Shown here: one piece after another, positions 52,201-63,704 of the stretch
Numbering within the stretch: the stretch's first letter is position 1
Layout: every line of letters begins with the position of its first letter
Source of the DNA: Sialis fuliginosa
Taxonomy: Eukaryota; Arthropoda; Insecta; Megaloptera; Sialidae
DNA: 64,000 bases
Assembly: GCA_961205875.1 (NCBI GenBank)
Contig: OY540810.1
Location: 26,970,001 to 27,034,000 of the forward strand
Direction of reading: 5' to 3'
Position numbers and translations under genes: made by a program
Notes under the pieces: model-generated
What the model was told of the DNA's origin: nothing
Seen by the model: the letters and a program-made list of their open reading frames with translations, nothing else
Database searches by the model: none

Positions 52201-53880
52201 ATGTGTTGTTATTTATATTCAGTGTCTAGCAGATAGCGTTAGCTGGAAGCTAATTTGCTTTTGCACTCAAGTAAATTCTTTACAATACAGGGCATTACAC
52301 TTTTTATATTTTTCTTTCTACTTGCAATTTTTCAACTACACAAATTAGCTTTTACACCTGCAGTTTTCATTTTTGGAACTGCAGAAACAAGCTACAACTA
52401 CACACTAAAATAACCCCTGCGTGTGTATATGTATATATTTATACAGGATGTTCCATAAACATACTGACAAACTTTAAGGTATTATAGAGGACATCAGAAC
52501 AATCGCTTTTTGTTAATAAACCCATGTCCGCAAATAATAGTCGTTTCAGCAGAAGAGCAAAAAAAAACCACGCATAAAAATATTTTTTTTGTGGAAATCA
52601 TAGTTCAAAGTGTGTTGATCAAAAGTTGTAAAGGACGAAAATCCAAAATTTCTGCTCCAGGAGAAATCCAAACATTGTATGCTTAATAAATGATTTTATG
52701 ATTATACATATTTATTTTTATTTTTATCTCTTAAAAGAGTCGACTTTTAAAAAATTTGTTAAGAATAAAAATTGCTTCGAACTAGTCAATTAATCCAATA
52801 AAAATGTTTTAGAACTTTTTAGTTTTTTTTTTTTTGGTTGAGCACTTTTATAAAATTTATAAATAATTTTTTACATTGTTTGGCTAGTTCTAAGAACTTT
52901 GCGGGGTCCTTTCTTCTGCTCTACTGCTAAAACGGTTCGTTTGCGGGCATGGGTTTATTAACAAAAAGCGATTGTTTTAATGCCCGTAACTACTCCTGAA
53001 AGTTTGTCGGTATGTTTACGGGACATTCTGTATATACGTGTACTATTAAATTATAGCATTTCAAACAAGAAACTTTCATTGAATTTTAGTCGCTTGCAGG
53101 ACTTAAAAAGTTTTATTATTTGTTCATTTAATTAATTTTCAAGGAAGCATTTATATCTGATTATACTTACAGCTTAATTTTAATAGAATATAACGAATAT
53201 TTCTGGCTAGCTGTTAAAAAATAAAAAAAATGAATTGAATATAAATTATAGATTATAATATTCTCTACGACTTTTATCCAACACATTTTTTTCAAACTCA
53301 CACCGTTTCAAAATTAATTCGAAAAATTAAAAAAATTACAAGTGTTAATATCTGTATCCGGTTGTGAGATCGTTTTCAAACATAGGGGGCCTTCTTTCTT
53401 GAAGAAAATTGACCCTAAATATTCAATTATATCCTTCTATGTATCGTCGTTTGAAGTTACTGCGTCTATACATACCGATATACAGACACAATAGTCATGA
53501 TGGATTTAAAGAAGGTCAAAATGGATATTTTTATATATTTATCGTTAAAGTTTTCTGAAAAATATGCGTATCACTAACAATTAATATTCGGGTATCAGTG
53601 GCTTTGACCTTTAAATGGCTCATATCATATCTTTCGTAATCCAAACTTATATATTACTACATTTTGTTTTATTTATTTTATTTTATAACTATCAATATTA
53701 TGTTTAACTATTTTGCTACATACTTTTCTTGTAATTTTTATTATTGCACAATATTTTATTAATACCTATATACTGCCGTAGTAAGGTAAAAGGCAGTTAA
53801 CTTCTTTCAGAAATATCCATTTATATGTATTATAACCTCAGTAGACCCTCACCTCCCAATCTTATGTACCTATGTACAAA

Positions 53881-53911
<31 letters not shown>

Positions 53912-56900
53912 GGCCACCATGTTTGACTGGCCCATGAGCGTACTCCCGTTTCTGTGTATATTCCCATGTAAAAAACACAAAGGAGCTGTCAGAAATGGAT
54001 AAGAGCCAATTGATACAAAACCTACGAAAATTATTATTTTTTATTATAATAAAGTTAAACTCAGACGGCACCAAAAATTAAAATTATTAATATATTTTAT
54101 ATTTTAATTGATATTTCAATAATTTACCACACCACTGCTTGATATTGATTTACTATCACATGTATTTATACTAAAATTATTCGCCAATATTGAGATTTTT
54201 TTATTAAATGCAACTGATTCTAAGGTCCTTAGAAAAAACTTGTTTTAGATTGTATAATTAAACTTGAAGTATTACGGTCAAAATCAACAGAATTGGTTAC
54301 ATTTTTAGACATTCAGTTAAATTCTTACATTACAGACTTATTTTATTATAAACGAATAAACTTCCTGTAGATGAGCTAATTAGTGTAATAATGATAATTA
54401 ATTAATACTCTATCTGCCGGCACATCAAATTACACTTCCAAATAATTTTCTTATACATATATACATATATTTTTTAATTGACATATTTTTTCTTAAAAAA
54501 TATATATAAAATAATGCGTCCAATTTTTGTAAACTAAAACTAGTCTTGATAATTAACGTAAAAAATGACTAGTATATAAATTTAAAAAGTAATATCTTTT
54601 TTGTATCAAGGCTTTTTGAACAAAATGCATATAAACATGTCTTTAATTAGTCAATTTTGAGTTTTTGGTGATCCGAGTTATACCATCCAAGAACTAATAC
54701 GCGATTACCATAATTTTGAGGGACAATACTATTGTCAAGGGCGTTTTAAGCAGGGGTACAAGGGGTGCAAGATATGTAACTGTAACTACTAAACAAATTT
54801 CTAATTGATTTGAAATTTTAATACATAAAACTATACAATCCGATTTATAGTTCCAGAGTAATATGTCGCCAAAATAGAGACAAGATCAAAGTATATGAAT
54901 AAGACATACGCGGAGGGAGAGGAGGGGGTTCATTAAACTATGCACCCCGTTATTTGATTCGTTTTTTTAAATTACTGTAGTTCACACCATACAATACGAA
55001 TAATTCAGTTCTTAAAAAAATTAGATGAAAATGAATTAAAATTAGATGTGTATTGTTTAAAAATTCGTGGTACCCATTTGAGTTTAACACATCAGCGGCA
55101 ACCCGTTTGACAATGACCGCTCTATTCTACTATAATCTAGGAACATAAACCAAAATTCTTTTGGTGCGATGCATCTACTAATAATTTTAATTTTATATAT
55201 TGGCTGTATAAAAGAGACCTGCAGGTCTCAAAAAAAAATTATTATAAATGAATATATACCTATTCCAATTTTTTTTTCTAAAAAGTATCGGATAATATTT
55301 ATTCGGACTCATTAGAATGAAACCTAACTTATAAACAGATTATTTTTTATTTTTTATTATACCGACTTTTTGTTTATTTAGTAAGTTATGATTTATTTCC
55401 TATTTTGTTATCTGTAAGTTGATATTTTTATGAAAATTTTTAATTTGATCCATGAATTTTAGATTTGGTTAAAAGTATGTTTATTCTATAGAAAATTAAG
55501 TGAAAAGTTGAAATTCAAAAATCGCAGGTATATATCTCAAACCATTCTTGAGATACGAGTTTCAAAGTTTTAGTTTTTTACAAAATTTTGAGAAAAAAGG
55601 CCCCGATTTGTAATCAGAATACCAAAATCTATATAATGAAATGTATAGTATTACACAATTCTTAAAATTTCCACCAAAAATCGATAAAATTCCATTGTAT
55701 TAATTTTAACACGCTGATTTCAAATCCGTCAACTAAAATCAATTCCGACCACCGATTCAAAAGTTCAGCAATTTTTCTTCAAAATATTGAAAACGGTTTG
55801 AGATACAGAATTTTATAGTAAAATTTCATGCATAACATTTCATTTTATATTTATTAGGAGTAAAAAATATTTGTATTTTAATTTTAATACAAAACTATTA
55901 AATTATAATCCTTGATCTTGATAAACAACAATTGTGTATATGTATGTACATCTAAAGAGATCGAGCGCTATATAATACAATACGCAGAGGTCAGTGATTT
56001 TAGTCACCTCTAGTTGACCAATATAAAACAATAACTATCGTAATTTGACACACATATTTAATAATTCAATCAAAAGTACTTATGCACATAATATCAATTC
56101 AGTGGGATACAAAATTGCTCTGCATTCGTGCGTCTATATATGACCTTAACCTATAAATTATACGTAGAAAATAGAGTAGTAGGTATTTATACATCGCTAC
56201 TGAAAACAAGTGCTACCTAAATAAATTAAAAGTAATGTACTTATATAACATATCAATTTCTCTCATAAAACTTCTTTAAAATAGTGAAATTATTTTAAAA
56301 TATTAATCCCATATGCAAAATTGGCAAGTTTGTAAAAAAAATCTAAAAATCGACACCGCTATAAATATAAATAGATACGCATATTGCATAATTATTAAAT
56401 CAATAGATTTGTACAGGGCCAGGGCCTCAAAGCATAAAAATTAACGGTTAAATTCTGATTAACAGTTTATGAAAATTGAGCCGGTTTTAGTAAGGTTCGT
56501 ATTGTATAAATTAACTAAATATCCATCAATTCTAAATAACCTCTACGCCAAGGTATATAAAAACCAAGGTATATAAATACAAGGTAGTCTCATCAGCTCC
56601 TTGACCAATCAGCGTTGGCGCGGGAATTGACGTCACCTGGGGGATCTATTCAAATGTCATAAATTTTTAATAGAATATTAATTACAAAAAATTCCTTTAT
56701 TTATTCTTGTTTTCATATTTTTTTGATATTTTAACAACACATACAATCAAAGGAGTAAAAATTCGATAATGCAAAATCATAAAAAGCTGTCAGAATCACA
56801 GAACGTATTCCCAACTTAATGTCTGTTATTATAATGAATTTGCTTGAGTGTAAATGTAATTAGCTCCCCCTAAACACTATCTGCTAGGTATTAAATATAA

Positions 56901-59900
56901 ATGACAACCACTGACAGATGTAGCCAATGAAATTGTTCATATAATGACTTTGACGCATGCGTATTAAGTATAAATCAGCGACATAAAATAAGTACCTCAT
57001 AAAATGCCTAGCATTTACATTATTATACATTTATTACCATTGCTTTAAAATATCGAGCAATTTCATAACAATTTGACTCCTGGCAGATAGCGTTAGCTAG
57101 AAGCAGATTTGCGTGCAAATGCCGCTTCCCGAATAGACCAAATTGTCTGTGACAGCTTTTTTATGATTTTGCAATGTCGAATTTGTACTTCTTTGATTGT
57201 TAAAATATCAAAAAATACGATAACAATAATAAATAAAGGATTTTTTTGGAATTGATATTCTATTATACATTTAGAACATTTGAATATATCCCCTGGGTGA
57301 AGTCAATTCCCAACGCTGATTGGTCAAGGAGCTATTGAGACTACCTTGTTTTTATATACCTTGCCTCTACACTACCTGTATGGCGTTGTCAAAAATTAGT
57401 TTAAAATGAATATTAAATAAATAACGTTCGGCACGTATGCGATACATATTACAGTAATTCATCATTTTTAAACGATCAATGGCCTAAAAATACCGGCTTA
57501 ATTAAAAATTCTTAAGATGACCAATTCACTTATTGATCTTGACTCCAATAATACTGATAGTTGTTAACCTGCGAGCACAGACAAATTTAAATTTGCCTAG
57601 GTCCTAGTTATCTCAATGACATAAAATGATAAAACCAGTTAGGCGTTATCAGAACATTTTGGCCTATCCCACACATCGAGAGACCATGATATTTAATGGT
57701 TTATGTATTATATATACATATTTGACACCTCGCAGATAACGTTAGCTTACCGGTATTATATTTTAAGAATGGATGATGTACGACAAGCTTGTCCAACCCA
57801 CGTCCCGCGGGCCACATGCGGCCCTCGAGGACCCCTGGTGCGGCCCGCGAGGATAATTTTAAAAAAAATTATAATAATTTTATATTGAAATTAGTACAAC
57901 CAAAAAAAATAAAAAAGGTCTTCAGTTTTTATTTTTCTAAATCTAATTCTCTATTTATTCAATAAAAGTAGGTATTGAAATTGACACGACCAAAAAAAAT
58001 AAAAAAGGTCTTCGGTTTTATATTCTGACTTGCGGCCCTTAGTAAATTAAATTTTATAAAATTTCTGCTATGCGGCCCACAAGGTTCAAAAGGTTGAATA
58101 CCTATGATGTACGATATCAAAACATTTTAAGCTAAAAATGAAATAGTTTCGGAAAAAATCGGAAATTTTAGTGTCCAGAGATAAGGAATGAATACGATTT
58201 TTTTACAAGAATTTTTCTTTCTCTGAATTTCAATAAAGTTGTATTTTATATTTTTTCATTATTTAATTTAATTATCTACTTTTGACTTTTGTCATTTTCA
58301 TTCTTATTGCTGTTCTAAAGGGGTACCCGATATCCAAATCAATTTACACTTCTGACCCCTCCTTTAATAGGACATGTACACATAAGTACAAGAAAGAAAC
58401 TTAATTTCTTCATAATTACTTTAACGACCTTGCATCGATAGTACTGTCGTGATATTATCACATTTTTTGTATTATTGACATAAAATTTCGTATTAACGTA
58501 ATTTATTATAGTAGAAATTATAGCGTACTTATCTTTCGTTAGTTTTATAATCAAAAAAATAAATTAGCATTGGTTTATCGATAAGTACATTTTTATCACA
58601 AACTATCAAGATGCACAAGGTCATTAACATACGTTAGTCGTAAACATGATTAGATGTATAAAATTTACAATGATAACGATCGTTTTATAATGATTTGATA
58701 GTCCGTGCTTTGGTTGTTTCTTTTAAACGCATGTTATTTCAATACAAGGATTTATGTAGTTACAGTGGAGCAATTGGAGCAGGTTGCTATAAGATCATGT
58801 TCACAAACAATAGCAGACTTAACGTGTGTCAGACTTGACATCTGTCACCCCCCCCCCCCCCTCCGCTACTACCATCCTCCCACGGAAAATTTTAACTGAA
58901 TATGACCCTTAGACATAGATTTAAAAAAAATTAAAATATTTTTTAAGGGGACACTCTTACTTAACTTAAAATGGCACATGCAAAAGGTTTGAAACAGTAA
59001 CTAAATGTAAATGTGAACGGTATGAAACAAGTTAGTTATTAGTATTGTTTAGTAACAATAATACGGAGAATAAATAATTTAAAAACAGTTTTTGATTTTA
59101 AATAGGAAGTGAATAAATTGAATAAACTAAAATTCAGTGCCAAATTGTAATTCAGTATTCACGATTCGTACAACTAAGTTATAATCGCATGGTGCCTATT
59201 TGGGGAGCAAGGGCACACGTCTTCAACTTTGTTACAACACCGTGGTCAATCAATAGCTTTATACGATAGTAAAACAGTGTTTCTCAAACTCTTGTTATTT
59301 ATTTCATCATGTTATAGTTTTTATTCATTCAATTCAATTAATTAATTTTGACATGACCCCCCTCCCCTCCCCAAACCTAAAAAATAATCGTAGAGACTTA
59401 TTTACCAAAGATTTATTTTATTATAGTAATTATTTATTATAGTTAATAGTAGTAATTATTTTATTATAGTTAATAGTTATAACTAAAACACATTATTTTT
59501 TTTCATTTTTTACAGGTCCAACAGCAGCACTTATCTACGGAATCTTTTTAGTGATTTTGGGTTTTTCTTCTATCGTCTGGACGCCTCATAGATTACTTTT
59601 GAATGAAAGATTGAAAATGACTCCAGGATTTCCACCATTTAATTGGTGGAAGAATCCTCCTGATGAAGTACTACTCAGGGTGTATATTTTTAATATAACA
59701 AATTCAGAAGAATTTTTGAGAGGCGAACATCACCGTCTTAGAGTACAAGAAATTGGTCCAATAGTTTATAGGTAAACGCTTTAATTTAATGAATATTCGT
59801 ATGCTTTAATACAAATAATTTTTTATGATATTGTATAACAGTGTTTCTTAACCCAAAATGTCCTGCTCGCCGATTTTACATAGATTAATATTTTTGTTGG

Positions 59901-61467
59901 AAACTTTATTTTTAGGGTTCCATAGAAAACTAGGAACCCTAATAGTTTCGCTTTGTCCGTCTGTTTATCTGTCTGTCTGTATGTCAGCCTTTCCATTTTT
60001 TCATTTATATACCTATTAAGAATTTAGTATACGGACATAGATTGATGACCCAAATTTTTGAGAAAACTAATTATTTTCAACTCCCCTCCATTAAAATGAA
60101 AAGTGTATCCAAATTTTTTTCATTTACCCCATCCAATCTCCTAAAATGCAACAAAAAATTATTGTAGGACTTTTTGATTTTAACCCTTTAATCACGATAT
60201 ATTTGCTTTCAAAGTTGTTGTCAGAGTGTCCCCTCGCCTTTTATTTCTAAACTATCGATGAAAAAAATCAGAAAAGAATCCAGAATGTAGCTTTTAATTA
60301 GTACTTTCAACGAAAATTATAACGAACATTAGATTTTTTTGAACCCCTTCCATAGACTGAAAAATGTACTCAAGTGACGTGTCTTTATATAGATCTCCTA
60401 AAATGCAACAAAAAATGTTTAGGACCTTTTGATTTTAACCCTTCAGTCACGATAAATTTACTTTTGTAAGTCGTTATCAAAGTGACCCCTTTCTGTTTTC
60501 TAAACTATCAATACAAACAATCTGAAAAAAATTGTATTTTCAATGAAAATAATAACGAAAACTGTAGCAAAAATGGTTTATAAATACAAAATTTCAAAAT
60601 AACTTTTTTTTATAAATCGTAACACGAAACACGTACACTTTTATAGAGATTATATCTTTCCGCTTTCGTCAACACGAAATAAATAGCTCTTGATACGTAT
60701 TATCAAGTAGATAAAGTTAGTGAGAATTGGTACGGAACCCTGTCATGTGCGTGCCCAACTCGCAACTGGCCGTTTTATTATGTACATATATATTTATGTA
60801 TATCCATAATAATTAAAAACCTATAAAAAATATTACCTATATATAATTTCTTTATTTTTAACATTTTATGCAGTCCGGTAAAAACAGTGGTATAACCAGA
60901 TTTTTATATTGGGCCGTTTACAAGTAACAGATTATACATACATATATATTTAGTGTAACCTACTGTCCTCGCTACTGGTTACGCCACTGTTTTTTGTGTT
61001 TTAAAAGACATAATATGAGTTTTAATGTATTTAATTTTTTTTTTCAGAGAAAAACTTGAACATACAAACATAACATTCCATGAAAACAATACATTAACTT
61101 ATATTGCTCGAAGGACAGCACAATATCTTCCCGAAATGAACACGATAGACTTAAATCAAACTTTAGTTCTACCAAATGTCGCCTTATTAGTAAATATATC
61201 TCATATTTTGTACCTTATAAAAATAAAGTTCATACATAAATTATGTATTTTTTTCTAATTCTATAGGGTATGGCTTCTTATTTTTGGAACTATAATTTCT
61301 TTACCAAGTTTGGTTTTAATTTGTTGGTACGAAGATTGGAAACACAACCGATTGTCAAAGCTTCCATACGTGATTATTTGTGGAATTTTAGTGATCCCAT
61401 TTTAGATGTTGCTCAGAATATAGCGCCTTCGTTGGTACCGGTTAAAAATATGGGAATTCTTCATAGG
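37211..61467 (+). CDS. CD36/scavenger receptor class B family protein, N-terminal part
   Basis: Exons 37211-37403, 59516-59771, 61048-61189 and 61267-61467 join with phases 1,2,0 into the first 264 residues. The rest lies beyond the right edge, since family members are about 500 residues. Exon 1 encodes a 64-residue cytosolic tail rich in Asp, Glu and Ser and ending GRRKSCCC. Exon 2 starts with the membrane segment GPTAALIYGIFLVILGFSS, then the CD36 hallmark with PPFNWWKNPP, VYIFNITNSEEF and VQEIGPIVYRE. Exons 3-4 are ectodomain. There are five N-glycosylation sequons (NIT, NIT, NNT, NQT, NFS). The start has an in-frame TAA 15 bases upstream. These receptors bind lipids, lipoproteins or apoptotic cells; the subgroup is not determined. 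Family tails are usually about 10 residues, so this one is long; the three cysteines before the membrane are likely palmitoylation sites. Intron 1 is 22.1 kb and full of transposons. Confidence 0.9.
38138..38297. repeat. interspersed repeat, CAGGGGACAGACAGACACGGAACG family
   Basis: Contains gagttatgcaattcagggga, gtttgtcttgacctgaaacg and cgcaaagcttctcgtatctt. The same order of motifs recurs at 48310-48535, more decayed at about 39755-39860, and inverted near 40290-40395. Class unknown; no terminal structure is clear. Confidence 0.6.
40405..40459. repeat. perfect 23-bp hairpin
   Basis: attttataatcggtttagta (first 20 of 23 bases) at 40405-40427 is exactly complementary to 40437-40459, with a 9-base loop (atacgtgtt). 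It is inside intron 1 of the CD36 gene and directly beside an inverted copy of the CAGGGGACAGACAG repeat. Confidence 0.8.
41129..41372. mobile_element. short deletion derivative of the 43694-47175 element
   Basis: Ends ATAAGGTACTAGCACCAGT and the inverse of ATAAGGTACTGGCACCAGT. Internally it shares CTATAAGAGCAAGGTTTACT and ATATTCAGAAAT with the large element. It is about 244 bp and appears to have kept only subterminal parts. Confidence 0.75.
42640..42790. repeat. interspersed repeat related to 53245-53390
   Basis: Both places run through attctctacaactt-like sequence, aaaacattttttctaa/aacacatttttttcaaa, then caaaattaattc and ccg-ttgt, in the same orientation. The element type is unknown. Confidence 0.45.
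43909..44913. mobile_element. 1.0-kb MITE inserted in the long-inverted-repeat element
   Basis: Perfect 26-base inverted ends (ggggcgttctacttttctac...). ATTA flanks both sides (43905-43908, 44914-44917), a likely 4-bp target duplication. The subterminal motif GTGACAGAGGTGTT recurs at 44102 and in variants near 44543 and 44700. The centre holds a GC-rich segment (44323-44525). Confidence 0.8.
44323..44525 (+). other. GC-rich, exon-like segment inside a MITE
   Basis: About 200 bases are far richer in G+C than their surroundings (for example ggcctcacgccttgaggccc). They are open in one frame from 44328 and end CTGTCAC directly before GTAAGT at 44522. It looks like a captured exon or promoter piece. 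The translation is not recognised. Confidence 0.4.
45775..46125. mobile_element. 351-bp MITE inserted in the centre of the long-inverted-repeat element
   Basis: Ends GGGCGTTTTTCCACACACCG and the inverse of GGCCGTTTTTCCACACACCG. It is GC-richer than its surroundings with many CCGGCA/TGCCGG motifs. TTT on both sides may be a target duplication. Confidence 0.75.
47539..47740 (+). mobile_element. one-ended copy of the CAGGGGTTATTTTAAG repeat
   Basis: Begins CAGGGATTATTTAAGTGTAC and contains AGCTTGTTTATGCAGCTC, the inverted counterpart of the right end of 51889-52419. The other end is lost. Confidence 0.55.
47981..48030. repeat. 20-bp tandem repeat, 2.5 copies
   Basis: aaatgacatttaaaacgtca is repeated exactly twice, followed by a half unit. 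Each unit junction makes the small palindrome GTCAAAATGAC. Confidence 0.85.
48310..48535. repeat. interspersed repeat, CAGGGGACAGACAG family, second copy
   Basis: Carries catgagttatgcgtgtgaca, an acagacag microsatellite (48358-48392), ggaacgaaaagtgtttgtct and cacatagcttctcgtatctt, in the same order as 38138-38297. An ORF through it (48214-48483) is not a gene. Confidence 0.65.
48782..49314. mobile_element. interspersed repeat GTTCCGTAG ... ACGGAACCC ... TTGGCCG, copy 1
   Basis: Starts gttccgtagataactaggaa, passes a TCTG-rich stretch, and ends acggaaccctatcatgtgcg followed by cacacttggccgtttta. A similar layout is common in moth and caddisfly genomes in my recollection; the class (non-autonomous LINE or other) is not settled. 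It is related to 59914-60776. Confidence 0.6.
50617..50742 (+). pseudogene. mariner transposase N-terminal remnant
   Basis: A 41-codon open stretch contains KEWFDKCYGTSAQANTTVKY then WLG and SHSG before a stop. This fits the helix-turn-helix region of mariner transposases (W-x-x-K-x-x-G...-V-x-x-W...SGRP). The sequence beyond the stop partly repeats (aggttaaagaggttcaggtt), so it is decayed. No DDD catalytic region is seen. Confidence 0.55.
51344..51490. repeat. 73-bp tandem duplication
   Basis: Two neighbouring copies of a unit containing tcatatttctatgtagtaat and atacctatat, diverged at a few positions. Confidence 0.75.
51889..52419. mobile_element. 531-bp CAGGGGTTATTTTAAG MITE, complete
   Basis: Left end CAGGGTTATTTTAAG, right end inverse of CAGGGGTTATTTTAG. 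A clear target duplication is not visible. It contains a complete nested MITE (52021-52281). Partial relatives lie at 34445 and 47539. Confidence 0.65.
52021..52281. mobile_element. nested MITE with 56-bp inverted ends
   Basis: 52021-52076 (aaagaatttgcttgagtgca...) and 52226-52281 are inverted copies with only about two or three differences. A relative sits at 56825-57130, and a fragment (gcagataacgttagct) near 57732. Confidence 0.8.
52444..53030. mobile_element. 587-bp MITE with ~125-bp inverted ends
   Basis: Ends CAGGATGTTCCATAAACATA and the inverse of CAGAATGTCCCGTAAACATA. Both arms carry CAATCGCTTTTTGTTAATAA followed by ACCCATG-CCGCAAA. TATA flanks both sides. It lies only 24 bases from the preceding MITE. 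Confidence 0.8.
53876..53912. repeat. CATATA microsatellite
   Basis: Repeats of tacata/catata with minor changes, giving an artefactual Met-Tyr reading frame on the minus strand. Confidence 0.85.
54100..56540. other. intronic AT-rich stretch
   Basis: Part of CD36 intron 1. No exon or clean element ends are seen. Near 54740-54770 and 54900-54950 short GC-richer pieces (gggcgttttaagcaggggta; ggaggggg) look like old repeat ends. Confidence 0.45.
56547..57363. mobile_element. foldback MITE with 7-bp target duplication
   Basis: Long inverted arms: GTAGTCTCATCAGCTCCTTG then ACCAATCAGCGTTGG at the left, and the complement at the right. CCTCTAC flanks both sides (56540-56546, 57364-57370). The centre holds another MITE (about 56825-57130). 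It is related to 35816-36303. Confidence 0.75.
56825..57130. mobile_element. MITE nested in the foldback
   Basis: Left part contains gaatttgcttgagtgtaaat and the right part gcagatagcgttagctagaa, matching in order the ends of the MITE at 52021-52281, with more decay. Confidence 0.6.
57784..58106. mobile_element. 323-bp hAT-type MITE with 8-bp target duplication
   Basis: ATGTACGA is found at 57776-57783 and 58107-58114, directly outside ends CAAGCTTGTCCAACC and the inverse of CATAGGTATTCAACC. Internally, gaccaaaaaaaataaaaaag and aggtcttc occur twice about 90 bases apart. GC-rich subterminal GCGGCC motifs mark both ends. Confidence 0.85.
58560..59515. other. end of CD36 intron 1
   Basis: No element with clear ends. 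It contains a C run at about 58849-58861 and a pyrimidine-rich tract (ttttttttcattttttacag) before exon 2. Confidence 0.5.
59914..60776. mobile_element. interspersed repeat GTTCCGTAG ... ACGGAACCC ... TGGCCG, copy 2
   Basis: Starts gggttccatagaaaactagg, ends tacggaaccctgtcatgtgc followed by actcgcaactggccgtttta. Inside, a block of about 240 bases (cctaaaatgcaacaaaaaat, gattttaacccttcagtcac, taacgaaaactgtagc) occurs twice in tandem with divergence. It lies in CD36 intron 2. Confidence 0.65.
60885..60989. mobile_element. 105-bp MITE with CAGTGG ends
   Basis: CAGTGGTATAACCAG and the inverse of CAGTGGCGTAACCAG are its ends. It belongs to the CAGTGGCGTAGC-type set scattered through the window and lies 58 bases before the exon 3 acceptor. 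Confidence 0.65.
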
Positions 61468-63700
61468 GTAAGTAAATATATTAATCGTTCAGAAACCAAA
61501 TCGACTAACTCTCATTTCAGGCATTTTTTATATTTCCGACAGTTTTTAGTTTTTATACTCTTGAAAAATCAAGATTTATAATAAAAGGTAAAAGATTTAC
61601 TTGTTTTAATGGTAGGCTGAGGTACAATTGATTGTTCCATTATAAAGTTTTTTTGGATTTAGAAAATAAAAAAATTGTAATATGATAACTAGTATAAAAA
61701 TAGTTAAAAATTAAGATCTTAAAAATATAAATAATTATTAACGTGTTTGTACATAATTTTAATTTATACTTCAAAAAAACTATATTTTATTTTTTCTACA
61801 AAATTTATTGAAAAAATTATAAAGATAACAATACGGAATAATTCGGATAATATTGAAAAATTTTAATTTGCTAACCTTGTAAAAATTACTACATTGTTAT
61901 ACTTGACATTTTACTATATTTTCATATAAAAATTTCAATGCGCATTACAATTATAGTAATAGTAATCCCTACCTCAATTACCCATAGCATAGTACTTTTA
62001 ACAATTCAGTTTTTTCTGTGTAGATTACCTAAATAACTGTAGAGCGTATACAATAAGATTGCCTACCTTTCTAGACTATCTACTATTTTACTATTACTTA
62101 AATTGACTTATTTCAAAGTAGCACAAAAACGTATGTCTTATAACCGTGATAATATTAGACTAGGTAGAGTATATGGGTAATGATTGTAAAAGTTATGCTA
62201 AATGGTTTAAAACAATTAGGTATACAAGTCTTAGTTTAAAAAAAACAGTTTTCTGTTGTTACATATTATAATTTATATAATTATATTTTAATAATGAATT
62301 ATTTTCTCAATAGTCCTAGACAGAGCCGGTTCTAAAAATAAATGCGGGGCCGAAAAAATAACTTCTGCTTACTCATTAAAGGTACACTAGCCAAAAAAAA
62401 TAGATTTTTTATCTTTCTAATAATATGCAATATTTAAATAATTGTAAAGGTAAAATGACCATAATGAAAATCTAAATCTCTAAACTAAGATTCCTTAAAA
62501 AATATTTAAAAAATCACCAAGTGGAATAAATTACAGGTTGAATTTTTCAACTAAGACAGTCGGTTTCACTTCATGAGCTTCTCTACAAATTGAATAATCT
62601 ATCGTAAAAAAATAATATTCAATATTAAAAGTAATCGATTTTTAGCGAACCTGTTTATACAAATGAAGGATAATTTTTTATTAAAATTATTTTTAACGCT
62701 TTCACTAGGAAGTTGTGTTTTAATAATTGCAGCTAAATTCCTTTTATACCACTTGAAAACTTGAATTGTAGGCTTCAAAATCTTTTTTATTTTGTCTACA
62801 ATTTTTTTTCCCACTGAGTCCCTGTTGAAAGAAATTGGAGAGGAAGCAAAAAATGATTTTCATATCGCCGGTATTAGCGTTATCAATTTTCTAGAGGCCC
62901 ATGAAATGAAAACAACAATTTTAGTTTTGTATTTTCTTTGATTTTTTAAATATTTTTCTTATTTAACGTCATCACATCATAAGTTTTTTTAAACATTTTG
63001 ATTTCTAAATATATATTACATTATCTATAATTTATACGTTATACCAAATCAATTCAATATTTGTTAGTTTGCATAATTTTAAAATTTGGCAATTCACATT
63101 AATCAAAATCGATATTTGAAATAATAATATGTTACGTTAGAAAATGATCATAAATACTAACGAGATAATTATGAATAAAGCATATTTGTTCTTTTTTATT
63201 ACTACTGATAATATCTACAACTATAATATATGTTATATAATGTATTCAACTAAAGAAACAGCTATATTTTCTGTAAATTCTCTTTCAAAAACAATATAAA
63301 TAACACATAAAATACCTTTAATATTATTCGGTAAACATTTAAGTCAAAATCGTTACAAATTATTATATTATTGCATTAAAATAATTAATTAATAAATAAT
63401 CAAATTTTTTGACAGATGTATGTAAATTTCGATAACGTTGTTTATTACGTTTAATTGTGCAGCTTACTTTAAGCATTACGTGACAGACAAACAAAGGCTA
63501 TTATTTATAGTAATGATTGTAATATTGTGTTTTAATCATGATGATATTTTAATTTTAAGAAAATAATATAATGCGATTGTATAATACATATTTAATTATA
63601 ATGCATGTAACATATAACAGCGATTTTACACCAGAATCCAATAAAAAAATCCATTGATAAAAAATATGATAAAACAAAGTATTTTCCTAAAAAATCTAGG
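61468..63700. other. start of CD36 intron 4 (runs past the SINE to the window end)
   Basis: Opens with GTAAGT. No further CD36 exon is recognisable up to 64000. Near 62330 a piece reading gacagagccggttctaaaaa and gcggggcc looks like a transposon end. A 71-codon minus ORF at 62599-62814 is Lys-rich and unsupported. Confidence 0.55.
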
Positions 63701-63704
63701 ATAG

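Noticed and set aside
53862..54074. Minus ORF with Met-Tyr repeats
   Set aside because: Produced by a CATATA microsatellite.
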